Below, piece after piece: positions 41,666-51,935 of a DNA stretch of 64,000 bases. Position 1 is the first letter of the stretch. The number at the start of each line of letters is the position of its first letter. Below the pieces are notes generated by a model. It saw only the letters and a list, made by a program, of their open reading frames with translations, was not told the origin of the DNA and made no database searches. The translations under genes and the position numbers were made by a program. The stretch is from Chrysophaeum taylorii (lineage: Eukaryota > Sar > Pelagophyceae > Pelagomonadales > Pelagomonadaceae): the NCBI GenBank assembly GCA_029834535.1, contig JAQMWT010000664.1, forward strand, positions 186,001 through 250,000. Reading direction: 5' to 3'.

Positions 41666-43010
41666 ATTCAGTATGTAGTAGTACGCGCGCAATGCCTCCA
41701 CTGTGAGACCGCTTGTAGCGAGAGCGCCGGCGTGCACGTTCGTGTTGGTGTCATGGGCCACACGCTCGAGTGGGATGGGCGGGAGGGGGGGTCCCCGCAG
41801 CGGTGTCGTGTCGTTCAGTTCACAAGGCGCTGAGTGAACCTCCTTACAGGGGTCAACCTTTCAGTAGTGACAAAGGGTTGTTGAAAGTGTTGGCGTTCTT
41901 TAGTGAAGAAGCGGCGGTGCTGGACGCCCCTGGAACCCCCCGTCGAAGTTGACGGTCGCGGCGAACGTCAAGACAAAGCTGACGCTCAAGGCGGCGGACC
42001 CATTGTGGTCTTTTAGAGTTTCAAAGCGCGAACATCACATCGGGGACTAAGAATCTGCCGGGTGAGAGCCATGATGACGACACAATGGCTGCAAGGACGA
42101 CGAAGATCTTGATTTTGAAGACGACGATGACGGGAGAGACGAAGAGCAAGATGGCACTGCGGTCTACTTCGATGAGTTGTTTGAAGTTCCCCCAGGCTTC
42201 TCATTCGTCGTCGACAAGCCGGCTTCCTTTTTTTCTCTCTCCGCGAAGACGAATATAGATCCCGCTCTACGTTCTACTTTGCTGCTTGTTGGACACCTCG
42301 ACGACGACGACCTTTGAGAGCCGTCTGTGGTGGTGGTGGTTCGGGAGGGTGGTCAAGTTCAAGCCGCGGGCCCGGATCTACAACTACGACGTTCAGTGCA
42401 ACGCGCCTTGTCAGTCAGCACGGGCTTAAACTCGAAAATAAACTATGTGGACGACAGTCGAACTCCGACTGTTATTAAGGCTAAGGTTGCTGGTGCTAGA
42501 AGAAGACACTCCCCTCTGCCTCTGCCGCCTCTTCCCGCCGGCCGCTTATTATCCTAGATAGTGCCGACGTCGACGAGACTCCTCGCCAGCGCCGCCGCAT
42601 CGACGACAGACAGCCTTCCTTTTCGACGACGACGTCCGAGGTTCGCAGCTCTCAAAGCCTCTAGCGTTGCGACTGAAAAAACGCTGCTAGCGTTGCAATC
42701 AAAGTTAAACGAAACACTCAAGCAAGCCACTGAGCCCCCCGCATGCTCACGTTCGCACGCCGCCCCCCTCTTATCAGTTACCTTTCTCCTAAAACCACTG
42801 AACGCCTTGCGTGCTCACACCACCGCACTCCCCGCGCTGGTGGCGGTCGCAGACACCTTAGTGTGGACACCCACTTACGTGTCTCTATTGAGCGCTTTAC
42901 AACCACGTTGGGCTGCTCAGTCCGCCAGGCGGCCGCCGAAAGTCTCCTCTCCAGTTTCCGGGAGTTTCCGGTAATTACCAGGTCGGCTGTTCACTTTCCC
43001 GGAAATACGC
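41666..43010. repeat. Large inverted repeat, right arm
   Basis: Inverse of 35770-37135 (see that entry). The 42053-42318 segment again carries the acidic/DELFEV coding fragment on the plus strand, and 42330-42560 repeats the adjacent RTPTVIKAKVA segment. Frame positions differ between arms because of indels. Confidence 0.8.
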
Positions 43011-43155
43011 GAGTCGTATGCGCCTGTCTCCTTCGACGCGGGGACATCTCTCGACAGTGTCAGGTGACGAGCTTCTTGAGCGTGTGTTTAGTGTGTTGGC
43101 GATATAGAGAGAGGGGGGGGGGAGGGGGCAAAATGAAATTTGTACCTCTACGCCC

Positions 43156-45380
43156 TCACAGAGCGAACTCGGGAGGAGGGAGCTCTGGACCAAGAAATGT
43201 AGACGAAGGAAAAGAGAGCGGACGGTGGGGAGAATAGCGGGAGATGTTGCGGGCGTGAAGAGCTTGGGTGTAGGCTTGGTGGCGGAAGACGGAGTCGTCC
43301 ATGGAATCAGGGGAAGGGTTGGGGAAAGGTGCGTTGTAGTCCACGGCGTAGGCGGTGGAGTCTTCGTCGCAGAGGGTGCTGAAGGTCGACAGGTGGGTGG
43401 GTGATGCGGGTGGTGAGGTGGTGGAGGGTGGTTTCGGCAAGAAGAAGGCCTGGAGGGGTATAGGTGGTAAGGGGGTCGAGTCCGTTGTGTGGAAACAGAG
43501 AGTGTTAGAGGGGGGAGTCGGCGCAAGATGGAGGTGGGTGGCACGGTGGTGGCGAAGAATTGCGGTCGGGAGGAGACTTGGTGAAAAGGGTGTCGCGTGC
43601 GGGAGGAGTGGGATGGTGGGAGGAGTCCGGGAAGCCGGGTCCGGGGCCGGGAAAGTTGAAGAGGGCTGGGTCCTGAGAGAGGTTGAGCGGGTTGACGCCC
43701 TCAGAAGAGGAACGTGGGTCTGGAGGGAGAATCGGAGCGACATTGGGTGTGGGAGCGAAAGGGGTCGGCGGTGAAGGACCAGCTGGCGGCTGTGTCGTGG
43801 GTGGGGAGAGGGTGTCGGCGCATGGGGGTGTGCCAGGTTCGTAACCGTAGTAATCGGAGTAGAGGTGAGGTGTGATGCGCGGAGCATCCGGGTGGATAGG
43901 CGTTGGAAGGGAGTTGAGGATTTGCTGAAGAACAGCTTCCTGGGCTCGTTGGGTTTCGTGGAGGATCGCGAAGGAGGTTTCTTGGGCGGAAAGATGTGGG
44001 CGAGGTCAGACTTGGTTTCGTCGTGAGCGCGGGCTTCGGCGTCAAGGCGGGCGTTGGCGCTGGCGAGTGCGGTTTGAGTTGCGATCAATTCGTGGTAGAG
44101 AAGTGCGGGGTTCATAGAGCAGGGAGGAAGGGTGGTGTTGTCGGAGAAGTTGCCAGGGCCGTCACAACCATAGGTGGCGTAGTTGCGCGGGTGGAGGCGT
44201 TGGTCTTCGGAGAGGAGTGTGCCATGTACCGGGGTAATAATGGCCGTGGTGTCGGAGATGGGGACTTTGGCGTGAAGTGGTGGTGGTGTGTTCGACATCG
44301 GTGGTGATGAAAGCGAACATTGTGATGGTGATGGGGTGGTGCCCGGAGAGGCAGAGGAAGGTGGGGTTGTGGTTGGGGTGACGACCGGGATGGTCGGTGG
44401 GACGATCGGGACGGGCGGGGTGGTGACCGGAGTGGGTGTGCTTTGGGGGGTGTGGCTGGAGTGGTCAGGGGTGTTGGTGGTGCGGAAGCGGCGGCTATAG
44501 TTGGAGGAGCTTGCGGGACGGTCGGTGCGGTGACCGGGGTCGTCGGGGCTTGTAGTGTTGTGACCGGAGTGGTCGGGGCTTGTGGTGGTGAAGCAGGAGC
44601 GGCGGCAACAGCGGGAGGAGCTGCGGCGGCTGGAGGGGAGGTTCTGCTGTAAATGGCGGCGATCTGTTTGTCCCTCTGCTGGTACAGCTGCTGAAGCATG
44701 GCTTGGTTGGCGGCTGCGGCAGCGTCGAACTGCAGTGGGGTTTGTAGCTGCTGGTACAGCTGCCTAGACAGATCGAGTTGGGCTTCTACTCGGGCAAGGT
44801 GGGCGGCGTAGGTCGCTTCGCGTCGAGTTGATCGTCGTCGAGATCTTCGTCGTCGGCGGCATGGTCGGCGGCGAAATCGTCTCCTGGTGGCGCGATCGCT
44901 TGGTGCGGATCTTGGTTGTGGTTGCGCGACATCGTGGCGGAGAGTCGCTTGGCGTGGTTGGGGTCGGTGGTGGTGGTGGGTGAAGGTGTACTCGCTGGGG
45001 CAGGTGCAGGAGGGGTTCCGCTTTGAAGAGCGGCAATCTGGTTCTGCAGCTGCTGAAGCTGGTCCCGAAGGTTAGCGCACTCAGCGGCGTGCCCATGCCG
45101 CGACTTGGCGACCCAGCACGGCCTCGACGGCGGTCGGATCGCCCGCGACCAGCGCGTCGATACTGGCGCACGTGTTGAGCACGGCGCAATCGACGACGGA
45201 GGCGCTGCGCCGCACGAGCGTTCTGATCGCGCGTGCCGTGTTGCGCCGCGGCAGCCCCATGTCGTTGCCCATGACGCGGGACGTCCACATCCACGCGTCC
45301 TGGTTATCGTCGCGGCGTGGGAGCTCCAGCGACACGAGCCTCAAGTCCCTGTAGAGGACACTTCTCAGGAGCAGCAGCAT
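43156..45380 (-). pseudogene. Pro-rich, coiled-coil protein gene with several frameshifts
   Basis: Corrected frames give a coherent protein. From ATG 45380: LPRRNTARAIRTLVRRSASVVD and SIDALVAGDPTAVEAVLGRQVAA. After a one-base shift near 45090: ECANLRDQLQQLQNQIAALQ and an acidic tail ending at TAG near 44790. From about 44790: ARVEAQLDLSRQLYQQLQTP and MLQQLYQQRDKQIAAIYS, then a Pro/Thr/Ala-rich run. From ATG 44298: MSNTPPPLHAKVPIS, NYATYGCDGPGNFSD, LIATQTALASANARLDAEARAHDE, and after another shift near 43990 AQETSFAILHETQRAQEAVLQQILN. Coiled coils plus Pro-rich linkers resemble Gag-like proteins, but no knuckle or Pol is seen, so the family is open. It starts 10 bp after the kinase stop. Confidence 0.4.
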
Positions 45381-45389
45381 GTTGTAGGG

Positions 45390-46643
45390 TTAGGGTGATA
45401 TGCCCTTCCAAGCGACTGGGTTGGTGTTGGCCCGGAGCAGGAGGAGGTTGAGTGCGCCGAGGGTGTCGAGACGGTCGATGCCGGCGAAAATGCGACCGAG
45501 CGTGAGGCGGGCCATGTCGTCGGAGAAAAGGTCGGAGGCCCCGGCGGAGATGACGAAGGCGGCGAGGACCCAGGCGGCGTGAAGGCGGTAGAGGAAGAGG
45601 GCGTCGTGGAGGGGGACCTTGTCGTGGTCGACTTTGGCGTTGAGCTGGTCGACGTAAAACTCGAGGAGGGCGGACTCGCCGCCGGCCTGGAGGTCGGCGG
45701 GGTCGCACGAGGAGAGGAGGTGGTAGACGACGTCGCGGAGGGGGTGCTCGGCGGCGACGCACTGGAGGTCGTAGAAGCCGGCTTTCGAATCCTTGTCGTA
45801 GAAGAACATGTTGCCCAAGTGCGCGTCGCCATGGACGAGCGTAAGCGGGGCCATGGTCGACCAGGCGCGGCGGACGTCGTAGAAGCGTTCGGCGAAGAGG
45901 ACGAAGACAGCGCGGCTCGCGGGCGGCAAGAGGCCGGGGAATCGCTGGTCGACGCGCTGGAGCGTGGCTCGCGCCACGACGCGCAAGAACGGCGGGCGCG
46001 TGGGAGGCTTGTCGGGCCTCGAGAACTCGTCGGCCCAGCCGACGTCGGGCAAGGGTTTGGCGTAGTACACGGCGTGCAGGTCCGCCAGCGCCTCGAGAGC
46101 AACTTTGACCCGGCGCACGGGGTGCGGGTCGGCGACGCTCGGGAGCCACGCGTCCCTCGATCGCCGCAGGTCCTCGAGGACCAGAACAAAACGGTTACCG
46201 CGCTGCGCGACGCACTCGACGTCGGCGAAGAGGCCCGGGGGGTAGCGCGCCTTGCGCACAAAGGCGTACATTTTGAGCTCGTTCCGGTACACGCCAAAGA
46301 CGGTCAAGAAGACGCGCTTTGCGAATGTCGGAGCCGGGAGCTTGACGAACACCTTGTGGCCTCGGTCGGCGTACACGGTGAGCCACGCCCGCGACGTGCC
46401 CGTGCCGCCGGCGCCCACTTCCGACGCTTCCTTGTGTCGATGTCGCTCCACGCGCGTCACCGGCCGGCCGAGCAGTCGACTCAGCCGCTGCGCGGTCAAT
46501 TCCTCGACGCTGCGCGGCAGTACCGTCCCGAGGCCGACCCAGGAAATGACAGCGTCGACCACCTCGGTCACCGCCACCCAACCCAGAGCGCCCACCAGCC
46601 ACACGATCTCTCGCCCCACCGACCTGAAACAGCACGGCGCCAT
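45390..46643 (-). CDS. CHK/EcKinase-type (APH-like) phosphotransferase
   Basis: Intact single-exon gene of 417 aa from ATG 46643 to TAA. Residues 11-40 are hydrophobic (WLVGALGWVAVTEVVDAVISWVG), a possible membrane anchor or signal. The kinase-like fold shows K101 (VKLP), E122 (NELKMY), the LVLEDL hinge (154-159), the Brenner motif LVHGDAHLGNMFF (269-281) with catalytic D273 and N278, and YDLQ (291-294) in the place of DFG. PLRDVVYHLLSSC follows, as in small-molecule kinases of the EcKinase/CHK and aminoglycoside phosphotransferase clan. The substrate cannot be deduced; choline-, ecdysteroid- or xenobiotic-like phosphorylation are family possibilities. Codons are GC-rich at third positions. 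The copia-2 element is inserted 67 bp upstream of the ATG and may have displaced its promoter. Confidence 0.88.
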   Translation of the reverse strand: MAPCCFRSVGREIVWLVGALGWVAVTEVVDAVISWVGLGTVLPRSVEELTAQRLSRLLGRPVTRVERHRHKEASEVGAGGTGTSRAWLTVYADRGHKVFVKLPAPTFAKRVFLTVFGVYRNELKMYAFVRKARYPPGLFADVECVAQRGNRFVLVLEDLRRSRDAWLPSVADPHPVRRVKVALEALADLHAVYYAKPLPDVGWADEFSRPDKPPTRPPFLRVVARATLQRVDQRFPGLLPPASRAVFVLFAERFYDVRRAWSTMAPLTLVHGDAHLGNMFFYDKDSKAGFYDLQCVAAEHPLRDVVYHLLSSCDPADLQAGGESALLEFYVDQLNAKVDHDKVPLHDALFLYRLHAAWVLAAFVISAGASDLFSDDMARLTLGRIFAGIDRLDTLGALNLLLLRANTNPVAWKGISP

Positions 46644-46710
46644 ATGCTCTTACTAATAATTCTAATAAACTAGCCCTCTCGAAGAGAATGTGTCAGAGAA
46701 GGGGTTATCA
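46644..46710 (-). promoter_or_regulatory. Remaining 5' flank of the kinase gene
   Basis: Only 67 bp lie between the kinase ATG and copia-2. The original upstream sequence continues at 51928 after the element. No TATA box is apparent. Confidence 0.35.
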
Positions 46711-46851
46711 CCAGCCTGTCCCAGTGACACACCACTGACACACCACGCACGCGCCACGCACGCGCCACGCACGCGCCACGTCGCCTGCCCTGACACTAGG
46801 TCACATCACATGCCACGCCACGTTCACTTCACACACACGTGACAGTCATGT
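46711..46851 (+). repeat. copia-2 5' LTR
   Basis: Begins CCAGCCTGTCCCAGTGACAC and ends near CAGTCATG. It contains a small CCACGCACGCG tandem, with one more unit than the 3' LTR. Exact ends are uncertain by a few bases because flanking and internal sequence share GGTTAT. Confidence 0.8.
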
Positions 46852-46911
46852 GGTTATGAGGTCCATGTTGTTCGTGTTCTAGCACGACGCTACCACTTGC
46901 GCGCGAGTGTC

Positions 46912-48265
46912 ATGTTGGCCACCGAGCTCAAGGACGCACGGAAGCGCCTGCCGGACATCGTCAACCAGCTCCGCACTTTCAACCCCGACGGTGATGCGGT
47001 GGAGGACGCGACGCACCTGCGACACCTCGAACAGGACGTCATGGACTACGCCCAGTTCCTGGCTGACGCCAACGGCTCCATCAGGCTCCCGCCGTTGACG
47101 CCCGAAGCCGACCTGCTCCTGCTCTGCCTCCTGCGCCGCGGCACCGCGGCGGAGGCGCAGCGCATTGTCGACCGCTGCCAGACTGGTGCCGACGCTTTGG
47201 ACCGCCTACGCCAGCGCTTCGCCTTCAACAGCAAGACCGAACTCCGCCAGCATCTGCACGATCTGTCCTTCGTCTCGTTCGGCACGCCCGACCTTTACCT
47301 CGCGTCCTTCGAACGTAACATCACGGCCCTTGAGGCACTGGGCGACACATTCACCGACACGGATCGCATGCTCTACTTCCTCGAGGGCCTCAAGGGACCC
47401 AAAGGGGGGGGTGACCTGGCGGAGGCCCACCGTCTTCTCGCGATTGAGTCCGCCCGGACAGGCACCTCGCGTACGACACCTTCATTAAGGTCTTCACCAT
47501 GTACTGCCGCAACGCCGATATCAGCCGCGGCAGCTCTCGCGCACGCGCCCGCCAGACCGCCGCGCAACCCGCTGCCCCGCCCGGCCGCACCACGCTCAAC
47601 TACGACTTCCGTCCGGACTGGACCCCAGTCCCGTTCTGCAGCAAGTGCTACGGGCTCTTTCACACCGCCCGCATATTCCCTGCCGACATCACGAGCCTTA
47701 TGCCGTGCGGAATCTGCCGCCCCCCCCACCCACACCACCGACAACTGCGCGCTCAAGACTCCCGGCTGGCAGCCCGGAGATGTCCTCTCGATCCGCGCCC
47801 TCCGCAAGTTGAGGACTTTCCGCTCCCGGGACTTGCCACCCGCCCGCCCGGCCGCGCCGCCCCATCCGGCGCCCCCGCCGGCCCCGCAGGCACCTGAGCC
47901 TGCGCCGACCGCTGCCGCGGCCGCCCGCCGCACCACCGACGCCTGTCGGACCGGTTACACCATCGGCGCGCGCGCCTTTATGGCGCGCGGCATCGAGCCA
48001 CCGTTGGTCTCCCGGCGCCCTTCACCTGACGTTGACGTTGCTCTTCGTGGCCGCCGGGGCTATGCTCGGTCTCTGCCTCGACGGCCGTGTTGCGCTGCCC
48101 GCTCTCCTCCTCGTCCCCGGCCTTGCATGCGTCCTCCGCACTGTCTCATTCCCGCTCCTGTGCAGCACCACGGCGCGGGCAGCTCGTGCCCGCGCGGCGC
48201 CACCAGACGACTACGAGGAGTGGCTCGTCGACTCCGCCTGCGACAACCACACGCGGCCCGAGTAA
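46912..48265 (+). pseudogene. copia-2 Gag and protease region
   Basis: From ATG 46912: LATELKDARKRLPDIVNQLRTF and LFLL-type helices, then FNSKTELRQHLHDLSFVSFGTPDLYLASFERNITALEALGD and MLYFLEGLKGP, a copia Gag core. A G8 run at 47404-47411 probably causes the first frameshift. FCSKCYGLFH (47635-47665) may be a degenerate zinc knuckle. Frame 48032-48265 carries two hydrophobic stretches (LLFVAAGAMLGLCL; LPALLLVPGLACVL) and then EEWLVDSACDNHT, which corresponds to the protease WxxDSGAxxH motif with Gly replaced by Ala, followed by a stop. Confidence 0.65.
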
Positions 48266-48271
48266 AGCACG

Positions 48272-51200
48272 GTGGTCTCCTACACGAAGACGTGGCTGTC
48301 CTGGCTCCTGGGCGGCTTCTTCGACGGTGGACGCCACAGCCACGCTGTCAGTGGACACGTTATCGAGAACGTCACGCTCCAGACTACGGACGGACACATC
48401 GACGTCACCATCGCTGCAGCCATTGCGCCCTCGCTCCCGCGGCTCTTCTCGGTCGACCAGTTCGACAAGAGCGGGGGGCGCTTCATCAGCGGGTCGCGCC
48501 CTCGCCTCGAGACGAGCGACGGCAAGATCATCCCCCTCATCAAGCGAGGAAAGGACTACGTGCTCATCACCCGGCGCACGGGGACCGAACCGGCGACGGC
48601 CGGCACTGCGGCCGTCACCGCCGCGGCCCCCGCCGCCGCCGCCGTAGCCGCCGCCGCCGCCGCCGCTGCCGGACGCCGGCTCGCGCCGCGCGCTGTCTAT
48701 GGCTCGGCTTTCGTCTCCTCCCTCGTCGCGACCGCGGTCTTGGCCGGCGCTATGGCTGCTGTGGCGTCGAGCCATGCCGTTGGGGCGGCAATGCTGCAGC
48801 ACCCGAGCGCACGGCCGGTCGACCCGGTCCTCATGCCGGGCCTCCGCCTCGACGACGTCAGCGCCCATCAGATGCTCGGCCACGCCAGCGATGACCGCCG
48901 GGACGCCGCCCTGAAGCGGCTCGGCCTTCCCGCTGTCGGGAAAGCCGGCACCCCATCTGCTGCACCCTCGGCCGCTTACGCAAGGCGCCCACGCATTCCA
49001 CGACGACGAGCGCGACCACGGCACCCGACGGGGCCGTCGTTGAGGTCGACTTGCAAGGCCCCTTCAACCCGCCGACACTCGGAGGGGCGCGGTATGGCTC
49101 GACTTCGCCTTTCGGCGCCCGGCTCGCCTGGCGAGCTCGCTCATTGCCAAGAAAAGCGACGCGGCGGGGAGCTCCCGTGCTCTCGCGTCCGCGCGCGCGG
49201 CTGGGCTGCACCCAACTACCCTCCGCGCGGACTTGGGGGCGAGCTCGACAACCCGCACTTCCGTTCTACGGCCGCCGCCTCCGGCCTCGCCGTCGAGTAC
49301 GTCGTCCCCGAACGCCACGTCAACGCCGCCGAGAACGCCCACATCCGGATTCTGGACGTGGCGCGCGCCAACGACGTCTTGGTCCGGAACGTGCTCCATC
49401 CCAAATTCTGGGGCTATTCCTACCTCTACGCCGTCCGTCAGGTGAACGTCGTCGGCGGCTACATCGGCGAGCACGAGGACATTAGCGGCATGGCGCCCTA
49501 CGGCTCGCTCGTTGCCTACCGCGTCGACGCCGCGAAGAACACCGAACGCGCATTGATCGGGATATACCTAGGATGTCGGCCCGAGGCCGGTCCCGGGCCG
49601 TCTACGTTGTTCCAGCGCCGCGATCGGGCTGCGTCCAGGACGACCTTCGCCTCGTGCGCACGACCGCGACCGTCCGCTTCCTCGCCGCACCGGGCACGCC
49701 TGTTACGACCGACTTGCTCCGCACCACTCTCGACAGCTTGCGTGCAGCGGCCACAGCCCCGCTCGCGGACGCCGGCGCCCCGACGCCGCCACCGCCCCCA
49801 CCCCTACCTTGACCCAAGCCTGCAAGATTGCGCAGGCGTACGCGACCGCGACGTCGGCGGGCGAACCCGCCCCCGACCACGCCCCGCTACCGGGCCCGGG
49901 CTTGTTCGACGACGATCAGGACCCTGCCCTTTGGCACGAGGCGCCGCCCTCGACCTTCGTCTTCGACTACGGACCCCCCGACCCGACGGCTCCCGATCTC
50001 TTCGGGAGGCCCGTGGCCGCCCGGACGCGCCTGGCTGGACGGCGGCCGTCCTCAAGGAACACGGCGCCTTCTTCCATTCGAGGCCATCCGCGTTGTAGCC
50101 GCCCGTGACGTCTCTGATGACGCCGTGGTCGTCGGCTGCATTACCGCCCTCGCCGTCAAGCGCGATGGCACGCAGAAGGTTCGCTTCTGCTACGACGGGG
50201 CTCAAGCCAAACGGACCGAGACTGCGCATGCGCTCGCCGTCCCGGAGGACCACGACGATGCGCCTTGTACCGTCACTGCGGTTTCACCCTCGTACGCGTC
50301 GCCATGCGCTGACAACAATGCCGTGCTCGTCTTCGTGGCCGTCTGCAACCGCTACGGCTATGTCGCCTGCGCTGGGGACGCTCGGTGCGCCTACCTCCAA
50401 TCTCACCCACTCCTGCCTCATGAGCGCCGCTACATGCGCCCGCCTCGCCACATCGGCGACTACATGGCAGACCTTCCTCCGGACCAACGATACGACCCGG
50501 CTCGGTCGCTGTGGCTCACGCTCAAGCCTGTCTACGGCCAGCCCCATGCGGGCCGCAAGTGGTATGAGACGTTCGTCGAGTACCTCGGCCTTCTTGGCTT
50601 CCTCGAATCGCCGTACCACCCTGCTTCTTCTACCGCTATGAAGATACTGGGCCGCCGACGGTACTCATCAGCGTTGTCGACAACATTCCGCTCGCGGGCC
50701 AACCGGACGCCGTGGCTGAAGTACGCGCTGCGCTCAGCGACCGTTTTGTCATGACGTGGGAAGACGTCGCTCACGACATCTGCGGCATCACCCTCGACTA
50801 CCGTGCCGATGGCTCTGTCTTCGCCCACCAGCGCCCGTACATCGACAAGGTCCTCGGTCACCTCGGCTACGGCTCGATCACGGTCGGGCCTGCCACACCG
50901 ATGCACCTGGACTTCAACGTCGACCCCCACGTACCCGACAAGACGGCCGACAGCGGCGACGTCCGTGCCGCGCTCGCCATCAACCCACGCGAGGCCCTTG
51001 GTCTGCTCATGTTCACGCGGGCGACGTTGCCCACCTTCGCGCGCACGGTTCACGTCCTGGCCACCGCCGTAAACGTGTGTCCGAGCGCCACGCTCGGGCC
51101 CTCGACCGTGCCCTGCGCTGGCTCGCGGCTCACCGGGACCTTGGCATCCTGTTTTCTGCTGCCTACCGAGGCGCCTTCCACCTCTCTGCTTATGCGGACG

Positions 51201-51676
51201 AGAGTCTTGGCTGTGAGCTCGCTCGCGGTGCGCACGGCTCTGCCCTCTCGCGCCTCGGTGGTGCCGTTCTCCTCCAGGGGGCCTGCGTCTCCGGGGCCAG
51301 TCGGCGCGTCTCTGCGACATGCCACAGCACGCCTGAGATTGCCATCTTAGCCCTGTCTCACACTGTCCGTCGCCTTCTTGGCGTGCGCCACCTCATCCAG
51401 ACCCTCGAGGGGGTCCGGCCGCCTCGCACCACGGTGTGGTGTGATAACCAACCGGCACTGAAGATCGTCCGTCGCCGTCTTCTGTCGCCTAACTTGCGCC
51501 ATCTGCGTATCGCCCTCAATGCCCTCATTTGCGCAGTTGATACGTACGACTGTGCCTACAAGTACGTCAAGACCAAGCTCAATTACGCCAACGTCTTCGT
51601 TTCCAACGAGGACGCTGACCTCTTCGACCGCGATACTGCCTTCCTCACCGGTCATGTCACCCCTGACCTCTCCTAG
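48272..51676 (+). pseudogene. copia-2 integrase, reverse transcriptase, RNase H
   Basis: Blocks in order: an Ala-rich tract and a hydrophobic segment (SAFVSSLVATAVLAGAMAAVA, near 48703-48765); SAHQMLGHAS (H…LGH of the pre-integrase, about 48868); then LDNPHFRSTAAASGLAVEYVVPERHVNAAENAHIRIL and LHPKFWGYSYLYAVRQVNVV (49250-49455), the integrase end with its Glu. RT follows in ORF 49828-50754 and others with VYGQPHAGRKWYETF (50528-50575). The next block reads LISVVDNIP (about 50665-50690), so the catalytic VDD is VDN. RNase H in ORF 50756-51676 has SAYADESLGCELARG, STPEIAILALS and WCDNQPALKIV (51430-51470). The VDN substitution and frameshifts make it inactive. Confidence 0.75.
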
Positions 51677-51807
51677 ACTCCTGGGAGGTCCTACCTCGCT
51701 CTGCTCTTGTTCTTTCTTTTTCGCGCCCTTCCGCTGCGCTTCGCTCCTTTCACGTGCCTCCTGCAGCCCTCTCTTCGCACCTGATCGCTTCGCTGGATGG
51801 GGAGGCA

Positions 51808-51927
51808 CCAGCCTGTCCCAGTGACACGCCACTGACACACCACGCACGCGCCACGCACGCGCCACGTCGCCTGTCCTGACACTAGGTCACATGCCACGTT
51901 CACTTCACACACACATGACACTCATGC
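51808..51927 (+). repeat. copia-2 3' LTR
   Basis: 120 bp, the counterpart of 46711-46851, ending CACTCATGC before the flanking GGTTATCA. Confidence 0.8.
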
Positions 51928-51935
51928 GGTTATCA

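Larger units (their letters stand above)
46711..51927 (+). mobile_element. Ty1/copia element copia-2, full length, frameshifted
   Basis: The 5.2-kb element has direct terminal repeats 46711-46851 and 51808-51927 (differing by small indels in a CCACGCACG-type repeat). It is flanked on both sides by GGTTATCA (46703-46710 and 51928-51935). Eight bases exceed the usual copia 5-bp duplication, so part may be fortuitous. The order Gag, protease, integrase, RT, RNase H on the plus strand identifies Ty1/copia. Third positions are GC-rich, unlike copia-1. The coding region has at least five frame changes. A TGGTTATGAGG at 46851 may be the primer-binding site, but I could not match it to a tRNA. Confidence 0.88.

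Noticed and set aside
44112-44699. Pro/His-rich ORF as a separate gene
   Set aside because: The Pro/Thr-rich sequence continues into the next ORF after a frame change; it is one broken gene.
45381-45395. Telomere-like CCCTAACCCTA at the kinase stop codon
   Set aside because: Only about two units; chance or functionless interstitial motif.
45304-46673. Large ORFs opposite or overlapping the kinase gene (plus 45579-46673; minus frames 45304-46149 and 45365-46297)
   Set aside because: GC-rich third positions open other frames. Only 46643-45390 has kinase motifs.
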